Shown: positions 1 through 10,161, numbered from the stretch's first letter. The stretch: DNA of 64,000 bases from Vairimorpha ceranae (GCF_000988165.1 NW_020169304.1:1-64000), one strand, 5' to 3'. The notes: a model not told the origin generated them from the letters alone. Translations and numbers: made by a program.

Positions 1-100
1 GTTAATTTATAGTAAAATATTAAATTTATACCAAAAAGAGTTATTACAATGACATACTATACTTTTGAAAAGTAAATACATAAACCAATATAAGTTTGAA

Positions 101-140
101 ATCCAGTTTTTAACGGGATAGCGTAAGCTAGTCATCAATA
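101..140 (+). repeat. Direct repeat copy 1 (GGGATAG...AGCTAGT element)
   Basis: Imperfect ~40-bp element that recurs in the same orientation about 340 bp downstream. The alignment is by eye. Its origin is unknown; it could be the remnant of a dispersed element or a duplicated regulatory stretch. Confidence 0.5.
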
Positions 141-441
141 TATATAAAAAGTTTAAATCTGAATATTTATTTATTTTTTAACCTTTCTTTTTAAAAAATT
201 GTGAAATTATTTGTATTTTTTATCAATAAAAAGTAATATACAGCTTAGAGTAATTACTCTGTGGACGGTACAAAATTTTGCAAACATTTTCTTTTAGTTT
301 AATTCAATTATGTAAGTTATGAAATGTGCGCTATTGCCATTTTTTAATCAAAAGAGTGCAATGTTTAAATTTTAAACAATACATACACACATTAAAATAT
401 TAAGACACAATTTAAATAAGAGAAAGCATACATCATATTGT

Positions 442-481
442 AATCCCGTTTTAAAAGGGATAGTGGTAGCTAGTAATAAAT
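442..481 (+). repeat. Direct repeat copy 2
   Basis: Second copy of the element at 101-140, ending about 40 bp upstream of the FYR-domain gene. In this copy the first bases (CCC, then GTTTTAAAA, then GGG) can form a short hairpin. Confidence 0.5.
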
Positions 482-521
482 TAAAAACTAAAAATTACTT
501 ATTTTTTAGATTTTTAGACCC

Positions 522-1118
522 ATGACAGATAAAGCTTTCTTGCTAAAAAAGATTACAGAGTCTTTGCAAAATAGAGACATCTTGAAAAAGAAAATAAGTG
601 CTAGAAAAAAAGATCTTGTAAATATAGAATCTCACATACAAGGATTTTACACTGTTCTCTACGGTAAACAATTAAAGGAAGTAGAAACATACAATGTTGT
701 ACCAAATTATCACATAACCTCATTTCCTATATTTTTAAAAAATAATAAGCATATTCTATCTTTATTCAGTATTGGTGTGCCTACCAAGTACCCAGTAAAG
801 GGAAGTAAACTTGTAAATATTTTTTATACTGTAGGTTATAAAAGCAAAAGGCTATTTTACAAATATAAATCACATCCGGTTTTGGATGATAATTATATAG
901 TTTATCACTGTCGAACACTTTACGAAAAAAATTACCTTATATTTGAAATAAAAACTGATGACGGGTTTTCACTAAAAGGAGATGGGAGGACTGTATGGGA
1001 AGAATTAAAAAACGCTGTTGCATTTCCATTAGAATATCCTACAACAGAAGATTTCTTTGGTATGTGTAGTGAAGAAGTCGTATCACTAATTAGAAGTAAA
1101 TATGATTTGGGTAAATAG
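522..1118 (+). CDS. FYR-domain (FYRN/FYRC) nuclear protein
   Basis: A 198-residue protein. The first ~45 residues are charged and likely a short coiled coil. A FYRN-like segment follows around residues 95-118 (Y-T-V-G-Y-K-S-K-R-L-F), then a FYRC-like segment around residues 128-175 (Y-H-C-R near its start, then a G-D-G-R-T-V-W motif). FYR modules occur in chromatin proteins such as MLL/Trithorax, some JmjC demethylases and TBRG1, so a chromatin role is inferred. No catalytic domain is present; the coiled coil plus FYR layout is closest to TBRG1-type proteins. The start is fixed by CCC directly before the ATG. The CPSF73 gene begins 64 bp downstream on the same strand. Confidence 0.72.
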   Translation: MTDKAFLLKKITESLQNRDILKKKISARKKDLVNIESHIQGFYTVLYGKQLKEVETYNVVPNYHITSFPIFLKNNKHILSLFSIGVPTKYPVKGSKLVNIFYTVGYKSKRLFYKYKSHPVLDDNYIVYHCRTLYEKNYLIFEIKTDDGFSLKGDGRTVWEELKNAVAFPLEYPTTEDFFGMCSEEVVSLIRSKYDLGK

Positions 1119-1175
1119 TTCAATAAACTTGTTTGGTAATTTATGCTCTTTTTTTAAATTTATTTATATTTTCTA

Positions 1176-1178
1176 CCC
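1176..1178 (+). promoter_or_regulatory. CCC start signal of the CPSF73 gene
   Basis: The run TACCCTCTA sits just before the ATG at 1183. It marks this ATG, rather than the in-frame ATG at 1102 that would overlap the FYR gene, as the likely start. Confidence 0.6.
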
Positions 1179-1182
1179 TCTA

Positions 1183-3117
1183 ATGAACAAAATAAAAGTC
1201 AAACCACTAGGTGCGGGAAATGAAGTAGGGCGATCTTGTATATTAATTTCTTATAATAATAAAAATATTATGTTTGATTGTGGTGTTCATTCGGCACACA
1301 CTGGTATTGCATCTTTGCCTTTTTTAGACACAGTTGATTTAAGTACTGTAGATGCTTGTTTTATAACACATTTTCATTTGGATCACGCAGCAGGTCTCCC
1401 TTATTTAACTGAAAAAACGAATTTTAAAGGAAAAGTCTTTATGACACATCCTACTAAAGCAATTTTAAGGTGGATGCTTAATGATTATGTAAGAATTATT
1501 AATGCTAGTTCTGATGTAGATTTTTACACAGAAAAGGATTTAAATAACTGTTATAACAAGATTATTCCAATTGATTATCATCAAGAAATTAATATTGAAG
1601 GTATTAAAGTGATAGGTTTAAACGCAGGACATGTATTGGGTGCTGCAATGTTTTTAATAAAGATAGAAGATTCTGTAATGTTGTATACAGGAGATTATAG
1701 CAGAGAAGAAGATAGACACTTAAAAGCAGCGGAAAGTCCTAATTGTAAAATTCATGCTTTAATAACTGAAAGTACATATGGTGTTCAATGTCATTTATCT
1801 AGGGATGAACGTGAAAGTAGATTTACAAGCACAATCACAAAAATAGTAACAAGAGGAGGAAGATGCTTACTGCCTGTATTTGCATTGGGGAGAGCGCAAG
1901 AATTACTGTTAATACTGGATGAACACTGGTCTAATAATCCACAACTACATAGCATACCTATATATTATGCATCAGCATTAGCCAAAAAATGTATTGGTAT
2001 TTATCAGACTTATATTAATATGATGAATGATCATATCAAAAAAAGCAGTTCAATTAAAAATCCTTTTGCATTTCAATATGTTAAAAATTTAAAAAGTATT
2101 GATTTCTTTGAAGATAATAGTCCATGTGTAATTATGGCAAGTCCGGGAATGTTACAAAGCGGCCTTTCAAGGGAATTATTTGAAAAATGGTGTGGTGATA
2201 GGCGAAACGGGGTAATAATTCCGGGGTATTCTGTAGATGGAACACTTGCAAAAGAAATACTAAATGAACCTAAAGAAGTAATGTCTATGAAAGGTAATGT
2301 TCTTAAACTTAATATGTCAGTGGATTACATTTCTTTTAGTGCACACGTTGATTTTGCACAGAATGTTCAATTTATTGACGAATGCCAGCCTGATCATTTA
2401 TTTTTTGTACACGGAGAAGCCAATGAAATGAATAGATTAAAGAATGTTATAGCACAAAGAAATGAAAAGAAAAATGTACAAATGGAACTATATACACTTA
2501 GAAATTGCGAAGAAGGTTCTTTTGATGTAAAAAAGAAAACAGAAGCAAGTATTGTTGGCGATATTGAAGGTGAATTTGAAGGAATTCTTGTAGAAAATTC
2601 TGGGGATATACAAATTTATCGTAAAAATGAACTTGGAGAATTAAAACTTAAAGAAGTGGTGTTTTTACAAAAACAAAAGATACCGTATAATTGCACACCA
2701 TTTTTAGTCAAACAGGTCTTGTACGATTCATTCGAAGAAGTTTTGGAAATTAATGGTGGTATTAAAATACGAAATATCAGTGTTACAATTAAAAATGATG
2801 AAGTTATTCTTGAATGGAAGAGTAATTATATTGATGATGTAGTTGCATTGAATATTAATAATATCGTGAAAAATATTACAGATAATGTAAAGAACATTAA
2901 AAAAAATAAAATGTGCAAGAAAGACGTTTTAATAGAATTTCTTAAAGCATCATATTTTGTGGAAGAGCTTGATGGACAAATTAAGGTGTCGGGATTTGAT
3001 GAAACTTTGTTAATTAATGTATATGAGGACAGTTTTGAGATTTTGCACAAAAATAGGCTTTTTGATGGAGTTAATAACATTCTTTCTAGAGTAGAACGTT
3101 TATATAGCAATTTATAA
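1183..3117 (+). CDS. YSH1: CPSF73/Ysh1 pre-mRNA 3'-end endonuclease
   Basis: A 644-residue metallo-beta-lactamase/beta-CASP nuclease, the subunit that cuts pre-mRNA at the poly(A) site within the cleavage and polyadenylation factor. The zinc-binding H-F-H-L-D-H motif is at residues 63-68. It is followed by a G-H-V-L-G-A segment, the G-D-Y-S motif, an E-S-T-Y-G motif, the beta-CASP domain, and a late V-H-G-E motif that supplies another metal ligand. The last ~200 residues match the CPSF73-100 C-terminal domain, which separates it from the CPSF100 and Int11 paralogues. The metal ligands look intact, so it should be active. The in-frame ATG at 1102 would add 27 hydrophobic residues overlapping the previous gene and is rejected. 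An Ipa1/UBE3D homologue, a known CPSF73 partner, lies at 61.3-62.0 kb. Confidence 0.93.
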   Translation: MNKIKVKPLGAGNEVGRSCILISYNNKNIMFDCGVHSAHTGIASLPFLDTVDLSTVDACFITHFHLDHAAGLPYLTEKTNFKGKVFMTHPTKAILRWMLNDYVRIINASSDVDFYTEKDLNNCYNKIIPIDYHQEINIEGIKVIGLNAGHVLGAAMFLIKIEDSVMLYTGDYSREEDRHLKAAESPNCKIHALITESTYGVQCHLSRDERESRFTSTITKIVTRGGRCLLPVFALGRAQELLLILDEHWSNNPQLHSIPIYYASALAKKCIGIYQTYINMMNDHIKKSSSIKNPFAFQYVKNLKSIDFFEDNSPCVIMASPGMLQSGLSRELFEKWCGDRRNGVIIPGYSVDGTLAKEILNEPKEVMSMKGNVLKLNMSVDYISFSAHVDFAQNVQFIDECQPDHLFFVHGEANEMNRLKNVIAQRNEKKNVQMELYTLRNCEEGSFDVKKKTEASIVGDIEGEFEGILVENSGDIQIYRKNELGELKLKEVVFLQKQKIPYNCTPFLVKQVLYDSFEEVLEINGGIKIRNISVTIKNDEVILEWKSNYIDDVVALNINNIVKNITDNVKNIKKNKMCKKDVLIEFLKASYFVEELDGQIKVSGFDETLLINVYEDSFEILHKNRLFDGVNNILSRVERLYSNL

Positions 3118-3189
3118 ATGTTTTTAAAATAAGCTTTTTTATTTATTAAATACAAATAATTTATAAATTTTAGTACATTTAATATATAA

Positions 3190-3756
3190 CTACATATTTT
3201 TTTTACTTCTTAAATATTTATCAGCAATTATAAATGGATTATTTTTCAAGCTTGGGATTATTTCTTCTTCTATTTTCATATGCACAATATTCCTTTCCTC
3301 ATAAAGTAGTTCATTTTGGTTCTTAAACTCACTTTTATTTTTTTTGTATGAATAGTCATATTTATTTTTAGGATATAATTCCCTTTTTTCTTTTTTATGT
3401 ACCCAATCTAATAGGTCTTTAAACGAATATGTTCTTTGTTCTTTTTCTGTAAGTGGTTCGGACTTCTCAACTGGTGTATTATTAAAGGTAATTTTTTGTT
3501 CAATTACATTTTCGTGTTGTATTTTATTTGCACTCCTCGATTTTTCAATATTATTTTTTAGTCCCACTGTTTCTCCTAAGACAAAAATATTTTTTTGTAT
3601 CTCAATCTCGGGGTTTTCATCGATTTCAGGTTTAAAGCCTAAATTTTTAACTTCCATTCTTAGATCTCTAATTTCATCTTTATTAAAATTTATAAATTGC
3701 GTTTTACTTCGAGTCGTCCTTCTAATGTTTTTAATAGGATTTTTTTCTTCTGTCAT
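3190..3756 (-). CDS. Hypothetical basic protein
   Basis: A 188-residue Lys/Arg- and Glu-rich protein that I do not recognise. The N-terminus has a basic patch (R-R-T-T-R-S-K-T), the middle is low complexity, and the C-terminus is charged and likely helical. No membrane segment or signal peptide is visible. It looks like a nuclear or structural protein, but no function can be assigned. The start is supported by a GGG at 3761-3763 on the plus strand (CCC in gene sense) five bases before the ATG. It is convergent with CPSF73 and lies 24 bp downstream of the kinesin gene on the same strand. Confidence 0.7.
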   Translation of the reverse strand: MTEEKNPIKNIRRTTRSKTQFINFNKDEIRDLRMEVKNLGFKPEIDENPEIEIQKNIFVLGETVGLKNNIEKSRSANKIQHENVIEQKITFNNTPVEKSEPLTEKEQRTYSFKDLLDWVHKKEKRELYPKNKYDYSYKKNKSEFKNQNELLYEERNIVHMKIEEEIIPSLKNNPFIIADKYLRSKKNM

Positions 3757-3779
3757 TTGAGGGCTTAAAAATCATAAAT

Positions 3780-5066
3780 TTAATTCTGCCATTTTTTTAA
3801 TTTTAAATTAAACATATGCTTTTCTAACATAAAAATGTCTTTTACATTTTTATTTGTTGTTTTTTTTAAGATTTTGATAAGCATTTTTTCTAAACTTTCT
3901 ATTCTGTCATAGAGAAGTGGTACAATTTTGTCATTTTTACTATACGTATCTTTTATATTATGAACAAAAGGTTTTAATTCTAGTACATCTTTATTATTTA
4001 AATTTGAGGAGGTTGATTTAGTCTCATCTTTTACATTATCATTTATTTCTTTTATTTTATTGTCGTATTTAACCATGTTAAGTTTCATAAATTGTTCTAC
4101 ATAAAAACCTTGCTTTAAATTAATATCATGTATTGATACCTTTGATAAATCTAAATTAGTACAATCATTGTTTATTGTACAGGTCACAACTTTCTTTAAA
4201 TCAAGGTTTGCTAAACGTGCAGCAAAATTTAAAGTAGATATTGATTCTTCTACACATTCTTCATTAGGAGATAAAGTACACAATGCAATTATATTTGTCT
4301 CTCCATCTAAAGAATTATGTAGTAAACGTGTAAGCTTTGAATCTCTGTAGCCAAAATATTTATTATTTCTTAAATTATTTACTACAGTGCATAATGCTAG
4401 TAAGCTTTTATTTATAAATGCCCCTTCAGTCCTTCTACTTTCATTTTTAGAAGCCTTTTCGGATCCTGCTAGATCTATTAAATTAATTATTATTTCTTTT
4501 TCATTGTAAAAATATGATATTTGAAATATTGTGTGTGATCTACTACTTTTAGAATTAAATTCTGTATTTCCATATGTTCTATTTTTTTCACAATGATCTA
4601 AAAATTTTTCCGCTTCATCTACATTTGAAATTGTAATATACGATAAATTATTTATTATTGTCTTATCATTTTTACAATAAATTTTTAATTCGTTTTTACT
4701 GTATAAATCATATAATTTTTCATTATAAATCTCTATATATGATACTTTTAATTTAAAATTATGTAAAAGATCTATTAATGAATACATTATCATTCCATTC
4801 GACTTATTTCCTAGCATAGTATACGTTTTACCTGAGCCAGTTTGTCCATATGCAAAAACTGTGCAATTGGATTTTTCTAAAATTTTGTTAGATAAGCATT
4901 TTTTATAAACTTCGTGATTATCTTCTTCGCATAAAATATTGCTAAAGTTTTCATATAAAATTTCTTGATTTTTACTTAGCCTTATTAATTTATTATTAGA
5001 ATACTTCCAGATAGTATTGTTTTTAAGTGGATTTAATCGTATATGTACATCTATTTTTTTTGACAT
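3780..5066 (-). CDS. Kinesin motor protein
   Basis: A 428-residue kinesin with an N-terminal motor. It has a P-loop G-Q-T-G-S-G-K-T at residues 74-81, switch I S-S-R-S-H at 174-178, switch II D-L-A-G-S-E at 198-203, and the I-N-K-S-L and Y-R-D-S-K-L-T-R motifs. The motor ends near residue 300. The ~125-residue tail has only a short predicted helix, so long-range dimerisation through a coiled coil looks limited. All nucleotide-binding motifs are intact. The Y-R-D-S-K-L-T-R-L-L stretch resembles CENP-E/kinesin-7 proteins, but the subfamily cannot be fixed by eye. No CCC run precedes the ATG. The next ~560 bp upstream are non-coding. Confidence 0.9.
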   Translation of the reverse strand: MSKKIDVHIRLNPLKNNTIWKYSNNKLIRLSKNQEILYENFSNILCEEDNHEVYKKCLSNKILEKSNCTVFAYGQTGSGKTYTMLGNKSNGMIMYSLIDLLHNFKLKVSYIEIYNEKLYDLYSKNELKIYCKNDKTIINNLSYITISNVDEAEKFLDHCEKNRTYGNTEFNSKSSRSHTIFQISYFYNEKEIIINLIDLAGSEKASKNESRRTEGAFINKSLLALCTVVNNLRNNKYFGYRDSKLTRLLHNSLDGETNIIALCTLSPNEECVEESISTLNFAARLANLDLKKVVTCTINNDCTNLDLSKVSIHDINLKQGFYVEQFMKLNMVKYDNKIKEINDNVKDETKSTSSNLNNKDVLELKPFVHNIKDTYSKNDKIVPLLYDRIESLEKMLIKILKKTTNKNVKDIFMLEKHMFNLKLKKWQN

Positions 5067-5626
5067 TTATTCATTTACGAATATTTAATTTAAAATAATA
5101 CTGAAACAAATATGTACAACTGTTTTAGGTGAAAACAAAAAAGCTTATACCGACAAAATATTATACTTTAAGCTATTTATTGAATGTAACTATTTTGAGC
5201 ATTAATCTCTCTTGAATTTCATTATCGACTTACAAAAAATAGGTTAAACTTAAAAGATAAAAAATAGTTTATTTAATGTTAATTTAAAAATGTAGATTAT
5301 TAAGCGTAAAATTTAAGACATAATGTTTCTAACGAATTTTAAAAAATTACTAAAATTAAATTAAAATTTGTTATATTCAATTGAATATTAACAAAGCACA
5401 AATTAATGCATTCTAACTGGTATTTTTGTAAAATTATAAAAAAATGCTACTAATAGGCTACAATCTAAAAAAAATACTTTTTATCTTACAGATAAAGTAC
5501 AGTAAAACAATTCTATAAGATTATAATTCTCGTTTGATAAAAGTCTTTTTGTTTAATTTTAAAAATTTTGCAAAAATCTATTGCGCATAAAATCATCCTC
5601 AAACAAACAAATAAAAAGCCTTATTA
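5067..5626. other. Intergenic region between divergent genes
   Basis: About 560 bp of very AT-rich DNA between the kinesin gene (minus) and the gene at 5627 (plus). I see no RNA gene, repeat or coding remnant. It presumably holds both promoters. Confidence 0.6.
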
Positions 5627-6523
5627 ATGTCAGAGATCGAAAACAAAAGAAGTAAAAAAAATGAATTATTAATTAGAAAAGAAAAGTTAGAAAAGCTAAT
5701 AGCTCAACTAGTAAATGCCAACTTTAATAATATACAGCGTGTATTATTAAACAAAAAATTAAAAGTTAATATTTGCCCAAATTGGACGGAAAATGTTTTA
5801 TTGGCACGTTTAGATAATTGGCTATTGTATCATTTAGAAATTCTAAATTCCTGTATTCTAAAACTTTTTGTAAATCTTCTAAATGATAAATGTAACTTAT
5901 TACTTCAAGTACAAGATTTATTTACAATAGTGACATTATATGAATTGGCAAAAGAACATATAACACATAAAGATTTACTGCCTGAAGATATAAAAACAAT
6001 ACAGTTTTGTATTGACATTACTAGCGGAGATATTACAGCTAAAATTTTTGATAAAGAAAAACTATTAAAATGTCAAAAAGTACCAGAAATTTATAAAAAT
6101 ATTAATAGTTATTTATCGTCCCCGTACATCGTTAAAGTCTGTAAAAAAGACTTTAAACATAAATGTCTAAATGTAAAAGTTAACAATATTATAAATGCAT
6201 TTATAAATCTAGAGGATTTCTCAGAAGATTCTCTTTGTAAAATGTTAGATGACAGGTATCTTAATTTATCTCACGTACCGATGTTTATATCTTCAGATGA
6301 ATTAGAAGACAAATTACACAAAGAATTGCTTATTAATGAAATAAATATATATTTAAAAAGAATGTACGGGACAAGTTACACAAATAAGAAAAAAGCAATA
6401 ATTGTAAATTTACTGGCATTGGGAATTCCATATTTAATTGGTAACGTCGATGTTAATTATTTTAAAAATACTGAAGAGTACTATAAAATTTATTGGATAT
6501 GTAATAATGAAATAAACAAATAA
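5627..6523 (+). CDS. Hypothetical protein
   Basis: A 298-residue protein not recognised. The first ~35 residues are a charged, probably coiled-coil helix (K-R-S-K-K-N-E-L-L-I-R-K-E-K-L-E-K-L). The rest alternates hydrophobic and charged segments like an all-helical globular domain. There are no clear membrane spans and no cysteine or histidine cluster that would suggest zinc binding. The start at 5627 has a weak C-run (GCC) seven bases upstream. The next gene starts 60 bp downstream on the same strand. It is probably a real gene because the frame is long and free of stops in very AT-rich DNA. Confidence 0.75.
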   Translation: MSEIENKRSKKNELLIRKEKLEKLIAQLVNANFNNIQRVLLNKKLKVNICPNWTENVLLARLDNWLLYHLEILNSCILKLFVNLLNDKCNLLLQVQDLFTIVTLYELAKEHITHKDLLPEDIKTIQFCIDITSGDITAKIFDKEKLLKCQKVPEIYKNINSYLSSPYIVKVCKKDFKHKCLNVKVNNIINAFINLEDFSEDSLCKMLDDRYLNLSHVPMFISSDELEDKLHKELLINEINIYLKRMYGTSYTNKKKAIIVNLLALGIPYLIGNVDVNYFKNTEEYYKIYWICNNEINK

Positions 6524-6583
6524 TTTACTATAAATCTATTTTTTTGTCTTTTGTTAAATATTTTTTTATCATTTCGCCCTTAA

Positions 6584-8512
6584 ATGGCAGCTTTAAATAA
6601 TCAACTTTTTAAAGAATGCATAAATTTAGGTAAACAAAAAGAAGATGAAGTTACATGGTCAAAATTAGACAAAATTTTTATTAAATTAAGAGAAGAACTA
6701 TGTGAATATGATGAATGTAAATTGTTTGTGGATAATTCATTAGATTTACTTTTAAGATCAATTTTATCTGAAAGGTCTAAATTGTCTGGAACATCACTTA
6801 ATCTTTTAAAAAAACTTTTTGAAATTTTAAAGCATGAAATGACAAATATAACAAATATTTTATCTGTACTTTTAAAGTTAAGTGGAAGAACTAATAAAGT
6901 TGTATATACCAGAGCACATGATACACTGGTATACATATGTCAATATATAGATTTAATACAATATCAAAAGATATTAATTGAACATTATAATTCTACTAAT
7001 AAAAATATTAGACTTGGTACTATAAAAATGATATTGGAGAGTAATAGTATTTCAGAAAAATTGAGTAATTTAATCGAAAAAGCCAAGACTGATCCAAGTG
7101 TTGAAATAAGATCTATATGTAAAAATAATAAAAAAACAGTACAAAATAAAGAATCGGGTCAATCTGATAAAAAAGAAGTTTCTGTTCAAAAAACAGAAAA
7201 TTTGTATTTTAATCACGAGCCAAAACATTCGCCATATAAAAAAATACCAAAGTTGGAGCCAATTAAAGAAATAAATCCATGTAATAAAATTAGAGAATTG
7301 GAAAAACAAGTAAGACTAATTACTAATTTAAAGAAAATGGAGAAAAAAAGTAAATCAATTGAATTTAGGCCAAAAATAAATTTTATAACGAAGAAGGAGC
7401 CACAAGATGATTTAACGCCAAAGAAGTTAGATAAATATTTGAGTAAATATCGAACTATTTATGGAAGTGTTTTAGAAGAAAAAGCAGTTATTGATGTAGA
7501 AGAGAATGCAAAAATAGATTTAAGTGATCTGAATAAAGATGTTGAAAACTTATCATTAGTTGAAGAAAGCTGTGTCGAAGCATTAAATCATGATTACACG
7601 ATTATTAATTCAGAAAAAACATTACTACCAGAAGAGAATGTTAATTATGTTATTAACGACAGTAAAATTGATCAAATGAAAGAAGGCGATAAAATAAATA
7701 CAAAAGTCAATTTAGAGAATAACGACATTATTTCTTCAGTAGAAAGTAAAAAATGCGAGATCTTAGAAAGTAATTCTGAAATAAATAAAATACAATGTAA
7801 TGATACAATCCAACAAAAATTGACTGATAAATATAATGATTGCCAAGAAAAGCAAAAAGAAATTGAAAGCAAACAAAATATGCTAACTGATTTTGACATG
7901 AGTAACAAAATTGAAGTAGATTTGATGTTCGATTCAAAAAATAAATTTGAGGTCTTGCAAGAAGGACTTTTAAAAAATACCGACGTGCTAAGTATAGAAG
8001 AAAATTTTTCGATTACCAAAAATGAGATGCCTGAAGGAGAACAACAAATTTCAGAAAAAATGAACGTGCTTTTAGACGATACCAATAAAGCTTCTGTGTC
8101 TAAAGACATTCCTTTAATAAATACTTCTACTCAAGAACAGAATTCAGAATGTAGTTCTAAACAGCTCTTAGATACCAATAACATTTATAAAAAACAAGAT
8201 CATAATTTACGAGGATTAGAACACAACAGGTTTTCTTCACTTTTATTTGCAGATAAAGAAGAATGCGTAATTTATGATATAAATGCTGAAAGTCCACTTT
8301 TTAAAAGTTCTAAAACTTGTATTCCTCCTGATTGTCCTAATGTTTCAGAAAATTTGACTTCAAATTCACCAAAAACAGTAGTCAATACTTCTGTCAGTTC
8401 TTCTTTTTTGTATGCAAATGATTCTGTAGATGTAAATAATACCGTTGATTATACAAAGGTTGACTCAGTTATATATATTGATAAAAATTCATTTGTGCCT
8501 AAAAAAGAATAA
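6584..8512 (+). CDS. CLASP/Stu1-like TOG-domain protein
   Basis: A 642-residue protein in two parts. Residues 1-190 are an all-helical HEAT/TOG-like module. The stretch around residues 60-130 (a leucine-rich helix, then V-L-L-K-L-S-G-R-T-N-K-V-V and A-H-D-T-L) resembles the CLASP N-terminal domain, which binds tubulin and stabilises microtubules. Residues 190-642 are low-complexity, acidic and Asn/Ser/Glu-rich with basic patches near 240-290, probably disordered. A microtubule role would fit the kinesin and dynein genes in this window, but the family call rests on pattern recognition of a diverged domain. The start is supported by GCCC ending four bases before the ATG. Confidence 0.55.
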   Translation: MAALNNQLFKECINLGKQKEDEVTWSKLDKIFIKLREELCEYDECKLFVDNSLDLLLRSILSERSKLSGTSLNLLKKLFEILKHEMTNITNILSVLLKLSGRTNKVVYTRAHDTLVYICQYIDLIQYQKILIEHYNSTNKNIRLGTIKMILESNSISEKLSNLIEKAKTDPSVEIRSICKNNKKTVQNKESGQSDKKEVSVQKTENLYFNHEPKHSPYKKIPKLEPIKEINPCNKIRELEKQVRLITNLKKMEKKSKSIEFRPKINFITKKEPQDDLTPKKLDKYLSKYRTIYGSVLEEKAVIDVEENAKIDLSDLNKDVENLSLVEESCVEALNHDYTIINSEKTLLPEENVNYVINDSKIDQMKEGDKINTKVNLENNDIISSVESKKCEILESNSEINKIQCNDTIQQKLTDKYNDCQEKQKEIESKQNMLTDFDMSNKIEVDLMFDSKNKFEVLQEGLLKNTDVLSIEENFSITKNEMPEGEQQISEKMNVLLDDTNKASVSKDIPLINTSTQEQNSECSSKQLLDTNNIYKKQDHNLRGLEHNRFSSLLFADKEECVIYDINAESPLFKSSKTCIPPDCPNVSENLTSNSPKTVVNTSVSSSFLYANDSVDVNNTVDYTKVDSVIYIDKNSFVPKKE

Positions 8513-8766
8513 TATATTAATAACATTATATTTCATTAAAATTTATAAAACTACTTAATATTATTGGTTTGCTATTAATTATATTTTTTGTATGTACAAT
8601 ACCTTATTCGTATATGCATATTTAAAAATCTACAAATTTTCAATTTTTTAATAGTAATTTTATTAGTTTATAAATTAAATTTAGTATTTTATTCTTATAA
8701 TAAGTTAAGCTAATGCCCTTTCTGTGATTAAAAGATTTGTACATTTTATATTATTTTAAAAATTAT

Positions 8767-8769
8767 CCC
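8767..8769 (+). promoter_or_regulatory. CCC start signal of the SPB4 gene
   Basis: The CCC directly abuts the ATG at 8770. Upstream in-frame codons include only a TTG at 8737, so the protein starts at 8770. Confidence 0.6.
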
Positions 8770-10161
8770 ATGTCAGACCCAGTAAAATTTATAGACACAC
8801 ATCTAAATACGATTATTAAAGAAGTATTACAAAAAAATAATTATGTTTATATGACTGATGTTCAACAAAAAACACTTCCTCATATGTTAAATAATAAAGA
8901 CGTTGTAGTCCAATCACAAACGGGATCTGGTAAAACCCTTAGCTTTGTTCTTCCAATTATTCACAATTATTTAAAACAAATTACGTTTTATAAAGATTTT
9001 TCGGTTTGTATAGTTATTACACCCACAAGAGAACTTGCCTTGCAAATTACTGATGTTTTTAAAATGTTTAATGTGCCGACTAAATGTTTTATTGGTGGTT
9101 TAGATATTGATGATGATTTGATTGAGATAACAAAAGACTATAAAATTATTGTAGGGACACCAGGTAGATTATTAGAAGTTATAAAACTTAATACTAAGCT
9201 TTTTAGTAGGTTATCATATCTTGTATTGGATGAGGCAGATAAATTAATAGATTTGGGATTTAAAGAAAAAGTACTAAATATTGTATCTTTTTTGCCAAAA
9301 TCAAAATCTTGTGGATTTTTTTCTGCTACAATAAATGAAAATGTAAAAAATTTATCAAAACTGATACTAAAAAATCCTATTTTTGTTAAAAGTGAAGGTA
9401 GCGAAATACCAAATAAACTTAAAATATGTTATCTTAAAACAAAATACAGCGATAAGCTACTTACTACGCTGGATCTCATAAAAAATAAGAAAAGTATTGT
9501 TTTTTTTGCTACATGTAACCAAGTTGATTTCTTTTATAAATTTTTAATTAAATTTAATATAAAGAATGTGTATAAAATTCATCGGAAAATGAAACAAGAA
9601 GATAGAACTAATGTTTATAAAGATTTTTTTGAAAAGGGAGATATTTTATTGTGTACTGACATTGCAGCGAGAGGAATTGATTTTAAAAATATTGAACTTG
9701 TCATCCACTTTGATATACCAAAAGATTATACTAATATTGTTCATAGAAGTGGGAGAACTGCTAGAAATGGAAAAGAAGGAGAATCTATACTTTTTGTTTT
9801 GCCTAATGAGCTTGTATATTTAGATTTTATTAAAATTAAAAATATTGAAATAGAAGAAATCACTTGTACACCTTCTTATAAATTAGATTTTTTAAAAACA
9901 TTTATGGATGATGAATTATTAGAGCTGTCAGTTAAAGCCTTTGTGTCTTATTTTCGATCTTATAAAGAGCACACCCTTAATTACATTTTAGATTATACGA
10001 CACTTGATTATGATGATTTAGTTGAATTGTACATGCTTAAAAAAATACCTGGAATGACTGAACTTAGAAATGTAGAGTTTAAAAAATTTCCGAAAGAATT
10101 TAAAGAAGAGAACATTAAACGAATAAAAAGAAAACCTAAATCAAAAAAAAAATTAAAATAA
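8770..10161 (+). CDS. SPB4: DEAD-box RNA helicase Spb4 (DDX55)
   Basis: A 463-residue ATP-dependent RNA helicase of 60S ribosome assembly. Motif I S-Q-T-G-S-G-K-T is at residues 49-56, P-T-R-E-L-A in motif Ia, DEAD at 154-157, SAT at 185-187, then D-I-A-A-R-G-I-D and H-R-S-G-R-T-A-R in the second RecA domain. The diagnostic Spb4/DDX55 extension follows (V-K-A-F-V-S-Y-F-R-S-Y, later P-G-M-T-E-L), and the protein ends in a Lys-rich tail typical of nucleolar helicases. It is somewhat shorter than yeast Spb4 but has all motifs. It is convergent with the DHR1 gene, whose end lies 50 bp away; both helicases act in ribosome biogenesis. Confidence 0.88.
   Translation: MSDPVKFIDTHLNTIIKEVLQKNNYVYMTDVQQKTLPHMLNNKDVVVQSQTGSGKTLSFVLPIIHNYLKQITFYKDFSVCIVITPTRELALQITDVFKMFNVPTKCFIGGLDIDDDLIEITKDYKIIVGTPGRLLEVIKLNTKLFSRLSYLVLDEADKLIDLGFKEKVLNIVSFLPKSKSCGFFSATINENVKNLSKLILKNPIFVKSEGSEIPNKLKICYLKTKYSDKLLTTLDLIKNKKSIVFFATCNQVDFFYKFLIKFNIKNVYKIHRKMKQEDRTNVYKDFFEKGDILLCTDIAARGIDFKNIELVIHFDIPKDYTNIVHRSGRTARNGKEGESILFVLPNELVYLDFIKIKNIEIEEITCTPSYKLDFLKTFMDDELLELSVKAFVSYFRSYKEHTLNYILDYTTLDYDDLVELYMLKKIPGMTELRNVEFKKFPKEFKEENIKRIKRKPKSKKKLK

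Larger units (their letters stand above)
1..521. other. Intergenic region with a diverged direct repeat
   Basis: AT-rich spacer before the first gene, with no convincing coding sequence. It holds two related ~40-bp elements in direct orientation (about 101-140 and 442-481). They share GGGATAG, then a variable few bases, then AGCTAGT, and match at roughly three quarters of positions. The last bases (519-521) are the CCC start signal of the next gene. Confidence 0.6.
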
